A DNA stretch of 35,135 nt from Halanaerobiales bacterium. GTDB lineage: Bacteria > Bacillota_F > Halanaerobiia > DY22613. The stretch spans positions 1 through 35,135 of the forward strand of contig JAGMES010000035.1 in the NCBI GenBank assembly GCA_023128035.1, written 5' to 3'. A model generated the notes under the pieces. The model did no database searches. It worked only from the letters and a program-made list of their open reading frames with translations, and had not been told where the DNA came from. Position 1 is the first letter of the stretch, and each line of letters opens with the position of its first letter. The translations under genes and the position numbers were made by a program. Positions 16,247 to 25,114 of the stretch are shown here, in pieces.

Positions 16247-17460
16247 GTATCATCAGAACCGAATCTTTAGCAGTAGGTTATGGGGATAAAGTCGTTGTAG
16301 ATCAGGTAGCAATAGATGCTTTAAAAGGTCAAATTGTTTGTCTTCTGGGACCAAATGGGTCAGGAAAAACAACAATCCTCAGAACTCTTGCAGGACTTCT
16401 TTCTTCAGTTAAGGGAACAGTCTTTATAAATAATGAAGACCTTTCGTCAATAAATCAACAAAAACTAGCGAAGATGCTGGCTGTTGTATTAACAGAACGT
16501 CCTACACCTGGTTTAATGACAGTTTTTGATATTGCAGCGATGGGAAGATATCCACATACAGGATTTTTCGGGAAACTGACTCAAACAGATATTGATGTAA
16601 CCATGGATGCACTCAGAATGGTCCATGCTGATTATCTGGCTCACCGCTATTTTAGTGAATTAAGTGATGGAGAGAAACAAAAGGTAATGATTGCCCGGGC
16701 AATTGTTCAGGAACCTGAGTTAATTATTTTAGATGAACCGACTATTCATTTGGATGTTAAACATAAGATTGAAGTGATTTCAATCTTAAAAAAGATGAGT
16801 AAAGAAAAAGGGATTACAGTAGTACTTTCTTTACATGAGATTGATCTCGCGTTAAAAAGTTGTGATACTGTTTTACTAGTAAAGGATGGAAAAATATTAG
16901 ATTATGGTTTTCCAGAAGATGTGATCAAAGAGAATACGATTAAAGAACTTTATGATATAAACACTGCTAGATATAATGATTTTTTGGGTACAATTGAGTT
17001 ATATAACCAATGTAAGGATTCAGTTTTTATATTTGGAGGAGCTGGAAGTGGAACCAGACTCTATCGAGCTTTAACAAAACGTGGTTACGGAATAGATACC
17101 GGAATTATCCACGAAAACGACGTTGATTACTTTGTAGCCCAATCAATTGGAGCTAATATAATCAGCGAAAAACCCTTTGAAAAAATTAGTAATGAAACCT
17201 ATGCCAACGCTTTAAAATTTATCAAAAAAGCAGGTATTATCATAGATGCAGGTTTTGCAATTGGCAAAAACAACGAACAGAATCTATCTCTGTTGATCGA
17301 AGCGATTAAAACGGGTAAAGTGATCTATAGTATGCGCTTAAAAGACGAAGCAAAAAGACTATTTGATCGTACTCACTTAAGTCAATTTACCGATAAACTA
17401 ATCTATTGTGATAGTATTTCAGATATTGTAGAGAAACTTAGTCTAGAAAAATGCCCATAA
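16243..17460 (+). CDS. btuD: Cobalamin ABC transporter ATPase (BtuD-type) with C-terminal extension
   Basis: The first 250 residues are a standard ABC ATPase: Walker A GPNGSGKTT (36-44), signature LSDGEKQ (140-146), Walker B LIILDEP (160-166), and switch His in LSLHEIDLA. A further ~155 residues follow, beginning near YNQCKDSVFIFGGAGSGTRL with a glycine-rich loop, then RGYGIDTGIIHENDVDYFVA and KAGIIIDAGFAIGKNNEQNL; this looks like a separate Rossmann-like domain. Usual BtuD and FecE proteins stop at about 260 residues. The extension may sense or bind a corrinoid or nucleotide, but no function is established here. The TTG start overlaps the btuC stop and has AAGGAGG 8 bases upstream; no ATG fits as well. 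Confidence 0.88.
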   Translation: MSIIRTESLAVGYGDKVVVDQVAIDALKGQIVCLLGPNGSGKTTILRTLAGLLSSVKGTVFINNEDLSSINQQKLAKMLAVVLTERPTPGLMTVFDIAAMGRYPHTGFFGKLTQTDIDVTMDALRMVHADYLAHRYFSELSDGEKQKVMIARAIVQEPELIILDEPTIHLDVKHKIEVISILKKMSKEKGITVVLSLHEIDLALKSCDTVLLVKDGKILDYGFPEDVIKENTIKELYDINTARYNDFLGTIELYNQCKDSVFIFGGAGSGTRLYRALTKRGYGIDTGIIHENDVDYFVAQSIGANIISEKPFEKISNETYANALKFIKKAGIIIDAGFAIGKNNEQNLSLLIEAIKTGKVIYSMRLKDEAKRLFDRTHLSQFTDKLIYCDSISDIVEKLSLEKCP

Positions 17461-17494
17461 TAATGTTATAACATTGAAAATTGAGGTGAGGAAC

Positions 17495-19171
17495 ATGTAT
17501 AAAATCCTATTTATACTCGGCATGCACGACTCTTCTTATACATTAAAAGAAGCCTAACAATCATTACAACGTGATTTTTCTCATGAATTTAAATTTGATT
17601 TTTTAAATACCTACGAGTTGGATGAAAATCCCGAACAATTTACAAAAGCATTGAAGCTGGCCCGGGAAAGTGATTTTATCTTCATCTGTTGTCATGGAGG
17701 ATTTACTAAGTTTAAAAAGTTTAAAGAGTTTTTTGATAGTTTTAAGGATGACAAAAAATTTTTTCTTGAATCAGGTATAGATGATGAGATCAACGAACTT
17801 AAAAAATATTCTAATCTGAGTATGGAAGATTATTATTCAATATATAGATATTATGCTATGGGTGACCATGACAATATGTATAATATGGTTTTATGGATGG
17901 CTGCAACTTTTAAAGGATTGGATTATGAATATCAAGAACCCAAAGCTCCAAAATGGGAGGGGGTGTATGATTCAAATAAGGAAATTGTAGATGATGAAGC
18001 ATATATAGCAGAAGTCTTAAAACAAGATAAACCAATTATCGGTGTCCTATTTCATGCTTATAATCTTTTAAGAAATAACGTAGAGCATATTAATGAATTA
18101 ATTGAAAAGATACGAAGCTTAGGAGCTACTCCGATTGCGTTTTATACTGGTATTACAAAAGAAGAGGAGTTAGAAAGAAAGGGTGTACGCTGGTTAATTG
18201 ATAATTATCTTATAAAAGATGGTGAACCTATTGTTGATGCATTGATTAATACTGTTGGTTTTTCTCGGAGTGTTTTAAGCAATCTAGGTGATGGAACAAA
18301 GGTAGTGGAAGAGAGTATTTTTGATGATTTGGGCGTTCCTGTCTTACAGGCAATGTCAACGTACTTAACTTTAGAACAGTGGGAAGAATCTGTGATTGGA
18401 TTAGATATTATGTCTTTAGTATTCTGTATCTATTTTCCTGAATTTGATGGTCAGATTATTACTATCCCGATTGCCTACACTGAATATTTGCAAGATGAGG
18501 TTGGCCAGAGATATATCCAAAAACCGATTGAAGATCGTGTGGATAAAATTTGTAGACTTGCCCTAAATTGGGCCCGTCTGAGAAATCTGTCTAATGATAA
18601 AAAGAAGGTAGCAATAATTTTTCATAACATGCCTCCAAGAAATGATTCAATTGGTTGTGCTTATGGTTTGGATACTCCTGAGACTGTGTATAATATCATA
18701 GATTCACTCAAAGAGAACGGGATCAGAATAGACTATGATTTTAATGATGGACAGGAGATTATTCAAAAGATCATTGATGGAGTAAGTAATGATATGAACT
18801 GGCAGACTCCAGAAAAGATGTTAGAAAAAAGTGTTGATATTATTGACGGAAAAGTTTATTGAGAGTGGTTTTCTAACTTAAGCGAGAAAGTGCAAAAATA
18901 ATTGATCAAGGATTGGGGTAATCCTCCTGGTGAGTTTATGGTTCATGATGATAAAATGCCTATACCAGGGATTATGAATGGTAATATTTTTATTGGATTA
19001 CAGCCACAACGCGCTTTTATGGAAAAGGCAGAGGAATGCTATTATAGTACAGATTTAGTCTGCCCTCATCAATATATTGCATTTTATAAATGGCTAAAAT
19101 ATGGATTTAAAGCTGATGTAATTTTACATATCGGTACTCATGGAACTTTAGAATGGTTACCAGGAAAATAA
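17495..19171 (+). pseudogene. cobN: cobN pseudogene: N-terminal half with three in-frame stops
   Basis: CobN is the large subunit of the ATP-dependent cobaltochelatase; related CobN-like proteins (HmuS) act on heme. This copy starts at ATG 17495 behind GAGGTGAGG. It reads in one frame through stops at 17555-17557 (TAA), 18860-18862 (TGA) and 18899-18901 (TAA). The pieces contain CobN features: KPIIGVLFHAYNLLRNN, AMSTYLTLEQW, KKVAIIFHNMPPRNDSIGCAYGLDTPETV, then WGNPPGEFM, IPGIMNGNIFIGLQPQRAF and the HIGTHGTLEWLPGK motif. The frame stops at 19171, just after that motif, so roughly the second half of a normal ~1200-residue CobN is missing; a terminator follows. There are no frameshifts before the break. 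It follows btuD by 34 bases and was probably the fourth gene of the riboswitch-controlled operon. Confidence 0.88.
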
Positions 19172-19260
19172 AGAAGATTTTCTAAAAGAGCTGATAATTT
19201 CATTTGAAAAAGTAATTATTTTTGCCATAGGAATTCCTGAGTAGAATAAGATGTTGTGTG

Positions 19261-19302
19261 GGGCAAGGAAAAATCATTCGATGATTTTTTCCTTGCCCTT
19301 TT
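19261..19302 (+). terminator. Strong terminator after the btu-cobN operon
   Basis: GGGCAAGGAAAAAATCAT-like arm (19261-19278) pairs with ATGATTTTTTCCTTGCCC (19281-19298), followed by TTTT. The 370 bases between the cobN remnant and the next gene hold this terminator, a promoter and two Fur boxes, and no other gene. Confidence 0.9.
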
Positions 19303-19363
19303 ACGCATTTCAGTACAATGAAGAGAATTTTTGAAAACATATAAAAATGTTAATTCATTTTTC

Positions 19364-19393
19364 TTGACAATGAGGGAGTTTTTTTGGTATAAT
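19364..19393 (+). promoter_or_regulatory. Promoter for the DUF3793-fbpABC operon
   Basis: Consensus TTGACA (19364-19369), 18-base spacer, consensus TATAAT (19388-19393), immediately followed by a Fur-like box. Confidence 0.85.
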
Positions 19394-19399
19394 ATAAAC

Positions 19400-19418
19400 G
19401 AGATTGAGAATCATTTTC
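19400..19418 (+). promoter_or_regulatory. Fur box 1, iron operon
   Basis: GAGATTGAGAATCATTTTC matches 15 of 19 bases of the Fur consensus and starts 6 bases after the -10, the same spacing as in the heme operon promoter. Confidence 0.65.
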
Positions 19419-19457
19419 AACGCCTAGCAGAAAGGGTTATTTTTTTAGAGTTCTACT

Positions 19458-19476
19458 GATAATGATTTTCATTAAC
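19458..19476 (+). promoter_or_regulatory. Fur box 2, iron operon
   Basis: GATAATGATTTTCATTAAC matches 16 of 19 bases of the Fur consensus, 58 bases after box 1; the heme operon has the same two-box design with 61 bases between box starts. Confidence 0.7.
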
Positions 19477-19542
19477 ATTAAGAGAACGGATAATATTCTA
19501 TATCATAAGTAAATTAGGTTAAACTGTAAAGGAGGTTGCTAC

Positions 19543-20190
19543 ATGGAAAATATTATCATGCAAAATTCAAAGATATTTACAGAAATAAATGGGATTATCG
19601 ATTGGCTTGATACGCATTCGTTTTGTAATCAATATCTGTTTCGTTTAATTGATCTTATAGGAGCTACATTGGTGGGAGTAAAACCAGCTGAATTGATTAA
19701 CATTCCTATAAATAAACATGGAGTAAAAAGTTCAGATTGGGAAGAATGTAGATTCTGCCTTTTGCGTCACAAAGAGATAAAAGTAAAAAAAATCAATAAA
19801 GAAAATAGAAAACAAGTTTTGATCTATCATTCTGCTTCTTTGGATCAAACACTTAGTAAACCAATTAATTTAAAAATACTTAGAAGAGTGGGATATCCAT
19901 CAAAGTACTCCTTAGAAGGTTATGTTAATAATTTGCTAAGGAGATTGAATAGTGATGAATTTCCTCATGAGATTGGTATATTTCTTGGCTATCCAACTAA
20001 AGATGTGATTGGTTTTATGGGTCATCCTTCGTTGAAATTGGTAAAAACCAAAGGTTGGCAATATTATGGTAATGAAAAAATATCAAAGAAAAGGTATGAA
20101 AGTTTCTTACATGCTCGAAGAAAAGTCTTGGAGTCAATATACTCTTTTATTGACGCAAAAGAGTATAAAGATATAAAGATTTTGTGCTAA
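19543..20190 (+). CDS. DUF3793 family protein
   Basis: A 215-residue soluble protein with the DUF3793 signature FPHEIGIFLGYPTKDVIGFM (about residues 145-164), an upstream region with GATLVGVKPAELINI, and a CRFC pair near residue 68. The molecular function of the family is unknown; in Firmicutes its genes often lie near iron-transport or flavodoxin genes. Here it is the first gene after a promoter with two Fur boxes and precedes fbpABC by 22 bases, so it should be made under iron starvation. AAAGGAGG lies 7 bases before ATG 19543. No signal peptide or membrane segment is seen. Confidence 0.8.
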   Translation: MENIIMQNSKIFTEINGIIDWLDTHSFCNQYLFRLIDLIGATLVGVKPAELINIPINKHGVKSSDWEECRFCLLRHKEIKVKKINKENRKQVLIYHSASLDQTLSKPINLKILRRVGYPSKYSLEGYVNNLLRRLNSDEFPHEIGIFLGYPTKDVIGFMGHPSLKLVKTKGWQYYGNEKISKKRYESFLHARRKVLESIYSFIDAKEYKDIKILC

Positions 20191-20212
20191 AAAAAAGGAG
20201 GAGTATAAAATT

Positions 20213-21283
20213 ATGAATAAAAAAGTATTTGTGTTTTTGAGTATTATTGTTATATTTACGATGGCTTTAGTTGGTTGTGGAAATCAGCAAGAAGAGAAAA
20301 ATGAAGAATCTAGTGCTAAAACGATGTACACTGGAGAGGAAGGGCGTATTACTGTCTATGTATCTGGCCCGCAAAAAATGGTCAGTGAATTGGAGGCAAG
20401 TTTTGAGGAAAAACGCGGTGATGTACTGAATGTATTCCACACAGGTAGTGGACCTTTGCGTCAGAAAGTATGGACTGAATTGGAATCTGGTTATATTCAG
20501 GCAGATGTTATCTGGGGAGCAGACCCACTTATGTATATTTCGTTAAAAGAAAAGAATGTACTTATGCAATATAAATCTCCTGAGATAGAGGCAATGGACA
20601 CAGCTTATTTGATGGGTGATGGCTATTATACTCCAGTTAATGCTCGGTATGGAGTCATTGTATATAATAAGGATCGGATTGATTCTGCAGAAAAACCATC
20701 TTCCTGGAGTGATCTAATGGATTCAAAATGGAAAAAACGCCTGGCAATGGCGGATGCTACGCAATCTTCTATGGCATTGGCTCTTACTGCTGGTCTTTAT
20801 CAAATTCAGAGTAATACTTGGGATTATCATGAAGCCTTAAAGAAAAATGAAATCATGTTAATAAGGCAAAACATTGAGGTTATCTCCAAAGTGGAGTCAG
20901 GCGAAGTAGATGCAGGAATTGCACCGCATGATGGTATTATCCGATTGATAAAGCAGGCTAAGAAGAAAAAAATTGAAAGTCCATTGGTAATTGTTTGGCC
21001 AAAGGAAGGAGCTATAAGCTGCCAGAGACCTATTGCGATTATTAAAAATGATGCCAGACCAGAGGTGAATGATAAACTTGCTAAAGAATATGTTGATTTT
21101 GTATTATCTCCAACAGGGCAAAAGATTGCATCTAAATATGGATTTATTACCGTTCGAAAAGATGTCGAAAATTTATCTTGTATTCCAGTTTCATTGAAAT
21201 CTGTAACCGTTGATTGGAGGTATGCTAGCAAGCATGGAACAGAAATGTGTGATAAATTCAAAAATATCATGTTTAGTAAATAA
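20213..21283 (+). CDS. fbpA: Ferric-iron ABC transporter substrate-binding lipoprotein (FbpA-type)
   Basis: A 356-residue class-II periplasmic binding protein with a lipoprotein signal peptide ending in LVGC (Cys 22). Markers are ITVYVSGPQKMVSELEASFEE, VFHTGSGPLRQKV, DVIWGADPLMY, YTPVNARYGVIVYNKD, DLMDSKWKKRLAMADAT, and a C-terminal FVLSPTGQKIASKYGFI. This fold also binds thiamine, phosphonates or other small ligands; the two Fur boxes at the operon head make ferric iron most likely. AAGGAGGAG lies 8 bases before the ATG. Its 3' end overlaps the start of the permease gene by about 50 bases in a different frame. Confidence 0.86.
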   Translation: MNKKVFVFLSIIVIFTMALVGCGNQQEEKNEESSAKTMYTGEEGRITVYVSGPQKMVSELEASFEEKRGDVLNVFHTGSGPLRQKVWTELESGYIQADVIWGADPLMYISLKEKNVLMQYKSPEIEAMDTAYLMGDGYYTPVNARYGVIVYNKDRIDSAEKPSSWSDLMDSKWKKRLAMADATQSSMALALTAGLYQIQSNTWDYHEALKKNEIMLIRQNIEVISKVESGEVDAGIAPHDGIIRLIKQAKKKKIESPLVIVWPKEGAISCQRPIAIIKNDARPEVNDKLAKEYVDFVLSPTGQKIASKYGFITVRKDVENLSCIPVSLKSVTVDWRYASKHGTEMCDKFKNIMFSK

Positions 21284-23012
21284 ACGTTGTTTTAACACAC
21301 AGTATATTATTCTTATTGTAGTAGGAATATTCGTTGCAGTTTTAGTATTGTACCCATTTTTAATACTTGTAGCCAAAAGTTTTGGAATTACAATACATGG
21401 TGGTAAGTTAACATTAAACGCTTATATCAAAGCGTTTAAAGATCCGCAAACCCTTGCGGCTTTGAGGAATACTCTTTATGTTGCTTCTGGGGTTACAATT
21501 TTAACCAGCGTAATTGGTGGATTTTTGGCCTGGTTGGTTACTCGAACAAATTTACTTTTTAAGAAGGGGATTACGTTAATTGTTTTTTTAACTTTCATTA
21601 TTCCATCTTATATTATGGCAGTTGCCTGGATTGCACTTTTAGGTCGTAATGGGTACATAAATAGGATGCTGATGGATTTATTCAATTTAAAATACTCTCC
21701 TATTAATATATATTCGCTTACAGGTGTTATATTTGTTATGACACTGCATCTATATCCATTGGTATTTATGGCATTATCAAATGCGTTAAAGAGGACAGAA
21801 CCATCCTTAGAAAAAGCGGCCATTCTTTCGGGAGCAAGTCGTTTCAAAGCATTAACTTCAGTAACATTATCACTGATTATGCCTAGCATATTTTCAATAG
21901 GTCTATTGGTTTTTAATCGTGCTATGGCATCTTTTGGTGTGGCAACACTCCTTGCTTTGCCAGGTGGTAAGCATATATTGACGACCCGTATATTTAGTGC
22001 TCTAAGTAGTCTGGATTTATCTCTGGCTACGGCGATTTCTATGATTTTAATTATTTGCTCTGGAGTTGTCTTTTTTGTACATAATCTTTTTTTGCAAAAG
22101 AAGCAATATACGGTTATTACATCTAGTAGCTGTTCGCCAATACCTATTTCTCTCGGTTTTTGGCGGATTCCTATCACAATTTTGGTATTCCTTTTTCTGA
22201 TTTTTACAGCATTATTACCTTTAATGACAATTATTATATCATCGTTTTTGAAAAAATGGGGATTAGATATTAGTATGCATAATTTTACTTTTGCCAATTA
22301 CTATACAATATTATTTGAAGAAGAGTTGACGATTCGAGCGTTCAGAAACAGTGTACTATTTGGGATAGTAGCTGCTACGATTGTTACAGTAATTGGTTCT
22401 GTTGTATCTTATATTTCTAATGGAACAGCTTTAAAAGGGAATAAATTATTGGAATTTTGGGCGACATGGCCAATGTCTATTCCTGGAACAGTAATTGCTG
22501 TTGCTGCTATTTTAGCGTGGATAAACCCACCATTGAAGCTTTATAATACGGCGTGGATTATTATAGTTACATATATTGTAGTTTGTTTACCTTTAGTGGT
22601 AAAGAACGTAAGTGGCTTGATTCAAAATATGGATTTTACATTGGAAAAAGCAGCAAGGATTTCGGGAGCTTCCTGGGCCAGAACATATAAAGATATTACC
22701 ATTCCTATAATTATGCCTGGATTGAAAACAGGATGGATTCTTTCTTTTTTGATGGTGATTCGAGAGATTCCCATTTCCGTCATGCTTTATAGTTATGGGC
22801 GTGAGACAATCGGTGTCTTAATTTTCAATTTACGTTCTGATGTGGGAGGGCTGGAAACGATATCAGCGATTGCAGTAATATTAATTATTTTGACGATTGC
22901 TGGTCACCTTGGCATTGAAAAATTTGGCAGATCCAGGTTGGAGGTGAGTCAAAATAATCCAAGCAGAATTAAGAAGTGTAAAGAAAAAATTTGGGGGAGT
23001 AACGGCTGTTGA
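21234..23012 (+). CDS. fbpB: Ferric-iron ABC transporter permease, fused two-domain (FbpB-type)
   Basis: An approximately 590-residue permease with two binding-protein-dependent transport domains in one chain, about twelve hydrophobic segments, and an EAA loop in each half (LEKAAILSGASRFKALTSV and LEKAARISGASWARTYKDI). That fused layout is typical of FbpB. ATG 21234 is preferred, with GGAGG 13 bases upstream; ATG 21222 is too close to that site. It overlaps the 3' end of fbpA by 50 bases. The last ~20 codons (after GRSRLEV) run over the 5' end of the ATPase gene in another frame and have no resemblance to permeases, so the C-terminus may have been extended by loss of an earlier stop. Confidence 0.86.
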   Translation: MEQKCVINSKISCLVNKRCFNTQYIILIVVGIFVAVLVLYPFLILVAKSFGITIHGGKLTLNAYIKAFKDPQTLAALRNTLYVASGVTILTSVIGGFLAWLVTRTNLLFKKGITLIVFLTFIIPSYIMAVAWIALLGRNGYINRMLMDLFNLKYSPINIYSLTGVIFVMTLHLYPLVFMALSNALKRTEPSLEKAAILSGASRFKALTSVTLSLIMPSIFSIGLLVFNRAMASFGVATLLALPGGKHILTTRIFSALSSLDLSLATAISMILIICSGVVFFVHNLFLQKKQYTVITSSSCSPIPISLGFWRIPITILVFLFLIFTALLPLMTIIISSFLKKWGLDISMHNFTFANYYTILFEEELTIRAFRNSVLFGIVAATIVTVIGSVVSYISNGTALKGNKLLEFWATWPMSIPGTVIAVAAILAWINPPLKLYNTAWIIIVTYIVVCLPLVVKNVSGLIQNMDFTLEKAARISGASWARTYKDITIPIIMPGLKTGWILSFLMVIREIPISVMLYSYGRETIGVLIFNLRSDVGGLETISAIAVILIILTIAGHLGIEKFGRSRLEVSQNNPSRIKKCKEKIWGSNGC

Positions 23013-24015
23013 TTGTTTAAATTTAAATATTTATGCTGGAAAAATATTGGCTATTCTAGGTCCAAGCGGATGTGGTAAAACTACCCTTCTTCAGATGATT
23101 GCTGGATTGGAGCGTCCTGATGAAGGTAGTATTACCATAGCAGGTGAGACAGTATCAGAGGCAAAAGAAAATATTTTTTTACAACCTGAAAAACGCCAGA
23201 TTGCTTTAGTTTTCCAAAATTACGCTCTGTGGCCACATTATAATGTATTTGAGAATGTAGCCTATCCTCTTCGAATTAGACGGATCAAAAAGGATAAAAT
23301 TAAAAAAAGAGTAGCAGAAATTTTGACTTTAGTAAAACTAAATGGAATGGAAAAACGTTATCCCTTCGAATTAAGTGGAGGAGAACAGCAAAGAGTAGCA
23401 TTGGCACGAGCTTTAGTAATGAAACCGAGACTTCTTCTTTTAGATGAACCTTTATCTAATTTAGATGCAAAATTAAAAGAGGAAATGCATTATGAAATTA
23501 AGCGCATCCAAAAGGAAGTTGGATTAACCATTGTACATGTAACCCATGATCAGTATGAAGCAATGGGCATTGCTGATAGGATTGTTGTTATGAATCATGG
23601 CAAAATAATTCAGGAAGGTAGACCAAAGGAAGTTTATGATCATCCACAGACAGAATTTGTCGCTAACTTTATTGGTACTACCAATCTAATTGAGGGTAAA
23701 GTGAAAAAGAAGAATGGGCAAAGATTATTCGAATTTGCGGATGGTACGAGTGTTGAGAATAACTTTATTTCTAATCACATTAGGGGAGAAGTTATTTTAT
23801 CTGTTCGACCAGAAGAGATCGTTTTAAATCATTCTAATGGTATTGCACAAGGAGAGATTATTCGTGAAATTTACCGTGGCAATGTAACAGAATATAGTCT
23901 ATTGATTGGTAATACGGTTTTAACTGTTCAGGCAAACAATCGGGAACATTATGAAGTTGGTGAAAGAGTACATTTAAGTATACGCCATGCAACAATTGTC
24001 AAGTTTAAAGATTAA
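22954..24015 (+). CDS. fbpC: Ferric-iron ABC transporter ATPase (FbpC-type), no standard start codon at the expected place
   Basis: A PotA/FbpC-type ATPase with Walker A GPSGCGKTT, VFQNYALWPHYNVFENVAYPL (Q-loop region), signature LSGGEQQRVALARAL, Walker B LLLLDEPLSNLDAKL, VTHDQYEAM, and a C-terminal TOBE-like region from about LSVRPEEIVL. Coding similarity begins before the Walker A with IIQAELRSVKKKFGGVTAVDCLNLNIYAGKI (split here only for description: IIQAELRSVKKKFGG, then VTAVDCLNLNIYAGKI). In that frame, no ATG, GTG or TTG occurs between the stop at 22945 and TTG 23047, and starting at the latter would delete the first strands and about 30 residues. GGAGG (22940-22944) is spaced 9 bases from ATA 22954, where an ATG would be expected. 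It may use a non-standard start, be translated poorly, or be damaged. Confidence 0.8.
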   Translation: MIQAELRSVKKKFGGVTAVDCLNLNIYAGKILAILGPSGCGKTTLLQMIAGLERPDEGSITIAGETVSEAKENIFLQPEKRQIALVFQNYALWPHYNVFENVAYPLRIRRIKKDKIKKRVAEILTLVKLNGMEKRYPFELSGGEQQRVALARALVMKPRLLLLDEPLSNLDAKLKEEMHYEIKRIQKEVGLTIVHVTHDQYEAMGIADRIVVMNHGKIIQEGRPKEVYDHPQTEFVANFIGTTNLIEGKVKKKNGQRLFEFADGTSVENNFISNHIRGEVILSVRPEEIVLNHSNGIAQGEIIREIYRGNVTEYSLLIGNTVLTVQANNREHYEVGERVHLSIRHATIVKFKD

Positions 24016-24050
24016 TGGTGTAGAAATTGTTAAAAAGGAGAGGTTATTTA

Positions 24051-24758
24051 ATGCTAAAAAAGAACATTAAGTATTTGAAAAAGGATGGCCTTATTAAAAT
24101 TATATATAAAGAAAAATTTTCTCAGCAGAATGAGTTCAATAAAAAGTATTATAATAAACTTTCACATATTTATGATTTCGCAGTTAATAATCTTGTTATT
24201 CCTTTATTCTTTCGTTCAAATAAAAAACTGCATTATCAATTAATTGAGGAATTGATTTCACCTTTTAAAGATAAACGAATTTTAGAAGTAGCCTGTGGCT
24301 CTGGAAGTACAATTAAATTTATAGATAGTAGAAATTATTATGCAGGACTTGATCTGTCTGATAAATTATTAAAAAAAACATTGACTAGACTGAAGAAATC
24401 ATCCTTTAAAGATTTTAAACTGTATGAGGCAGATGCTTTGCATCTACCATTTGAGGCTGAAAGTTTTGATGTAGTTATATGCAACCTGGCATTGCATTTT
24501 ATACCAGATTATAAATTGGCTGTACAGGAAATAGCAAAAGTTTTAAAACCAGGCGGTATTTTTGTTGGATGTAATCCTGTTACAGGTCTTCATGAAAAAT
24601 ATGATCGTAAATGGGAAAGGATAGGCAAAAAAAGTTATAAATCTGGAATTTCTTTTAGTGAAAAAGATTTTCAAAAAGCATGTAAAATGTATGGACTTTC
24701 TTATGAACGTAGTGGACTAAATGGTATTGTAATTTATTTTAGAAGTTTAAAACAATAA
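24051..24758 (+). CDS. Class I SAM-dependent methyltransferase
   Basis: A 235-residue methyltransferase of the Methyltransf_11/UbiE-like type: motif I ILEVACGSGSTI, the acidic-loop motif GLDLSDKLL, LHLPFEAESFDVVICNLALHF, and LKPGGIFVGCNP. The substrate is not evident. ATG 24051 has AAGGAGAGG 8 bases upstream and is chosen over an in-frame TTG at 24027. It follows fbpC by 35 bases and is the last gene of the Fur-type operon; no terminator is obvious after it before the next promoter at 24823. A role in a metallophore or in tetrapyrrole chemistry is possible but not shown. Confidence 0.8.
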   Translation: MLKKNIKYLKKDGLIKIIYKEKFSQQNEFNKKYYNKLSHIYDFAVNNLVIPLFFRSNKKLHYQLIEELISPFKDKRILEVACGSGSTIKFIDSRNYYAGLDLSDKLLKKTLTRLKKSSFKDFKLYEADALHLPFEAESFDVVICNLALHFIPDYKLAVQEIAKVLKPGGIFVGCNPVTGLHEKYDRKWERIGKKSYKSGISFSEKDFQKACKMYGLSYERSGLNGIVIYFRSLKQ

Positions 24759-24822
24759 GTAAAGATTAAAGTTATTGTCAGTTGAATTGTTAGAAATAAA
24801 GAATAAAAGATAATAGTTTGTC

Positions 24823-24851
24823 TTGATTGAAAAGAAAATACATGATATAAT
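24823..24851 (+). promoter_or_regulatory. Promoter for cobalamin riboswitch 5
   Basis: TTGATT (24823-24828), 17-base spacer, TATAAT (24846-24851). The promoter and the following bases (TATAATTCTAGTGAATTGAA) are the same as before riboswitch 1. Confidence 0.72.
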
Positions 24852-24871
24852 TCTAGTGAATTGAATAGAAT

Positions 24872-25030
24872 AATAGGTTTTGGAATACCAGATTAAAAGG
24901 GAAAGCGGTTAGAATCCGCTACAGCCCCCGCTACTGTGAGTGTAGATGCACTGATTAATTTTTAGCCACTGGGAAACTGGGAAGGCGCGATCAGATGCAA
25001 GTGAAACACGAGTCAGGAGACCTGCCTATT
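24872..25030 (+). ncRNA. Cobalamin riboswitch 5, upstream of the mini-cobN operon
   Basis: P1 AATAGG/CCTATT (24872-24877 with 25025-25030), GGGAAAGCGGTTAGAATCCG, core ACAGCCCCCGCTACTGTGA, CCACTGGGAAACTGGGAAGG, and the B12 box AGTCAGGAGACCTGCC, followed by TTTCGGTGGGAGGG. It is nearly the same as riboswitch 1 throughout, so one leader was copied from the other. Confidence 0.95.
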
Positions 25031-25114
25031 AAAGTTGAACGTAAGATCTTTCGGTGGGAGGGATTAGTTGTTATATGAAGATAAAAACAATTTATCATTG
25101 TTTTTCACACTTAT

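Noticed and set aside
14021..17460. Assignment of this transporter to heme or siderophore instead of cobalamin
   Set aside because: Sequence class alone would allow it, but the two cobalamin riboswitches directly upstream and the adjoining cobN remnant make corrinoid transport the better reading.
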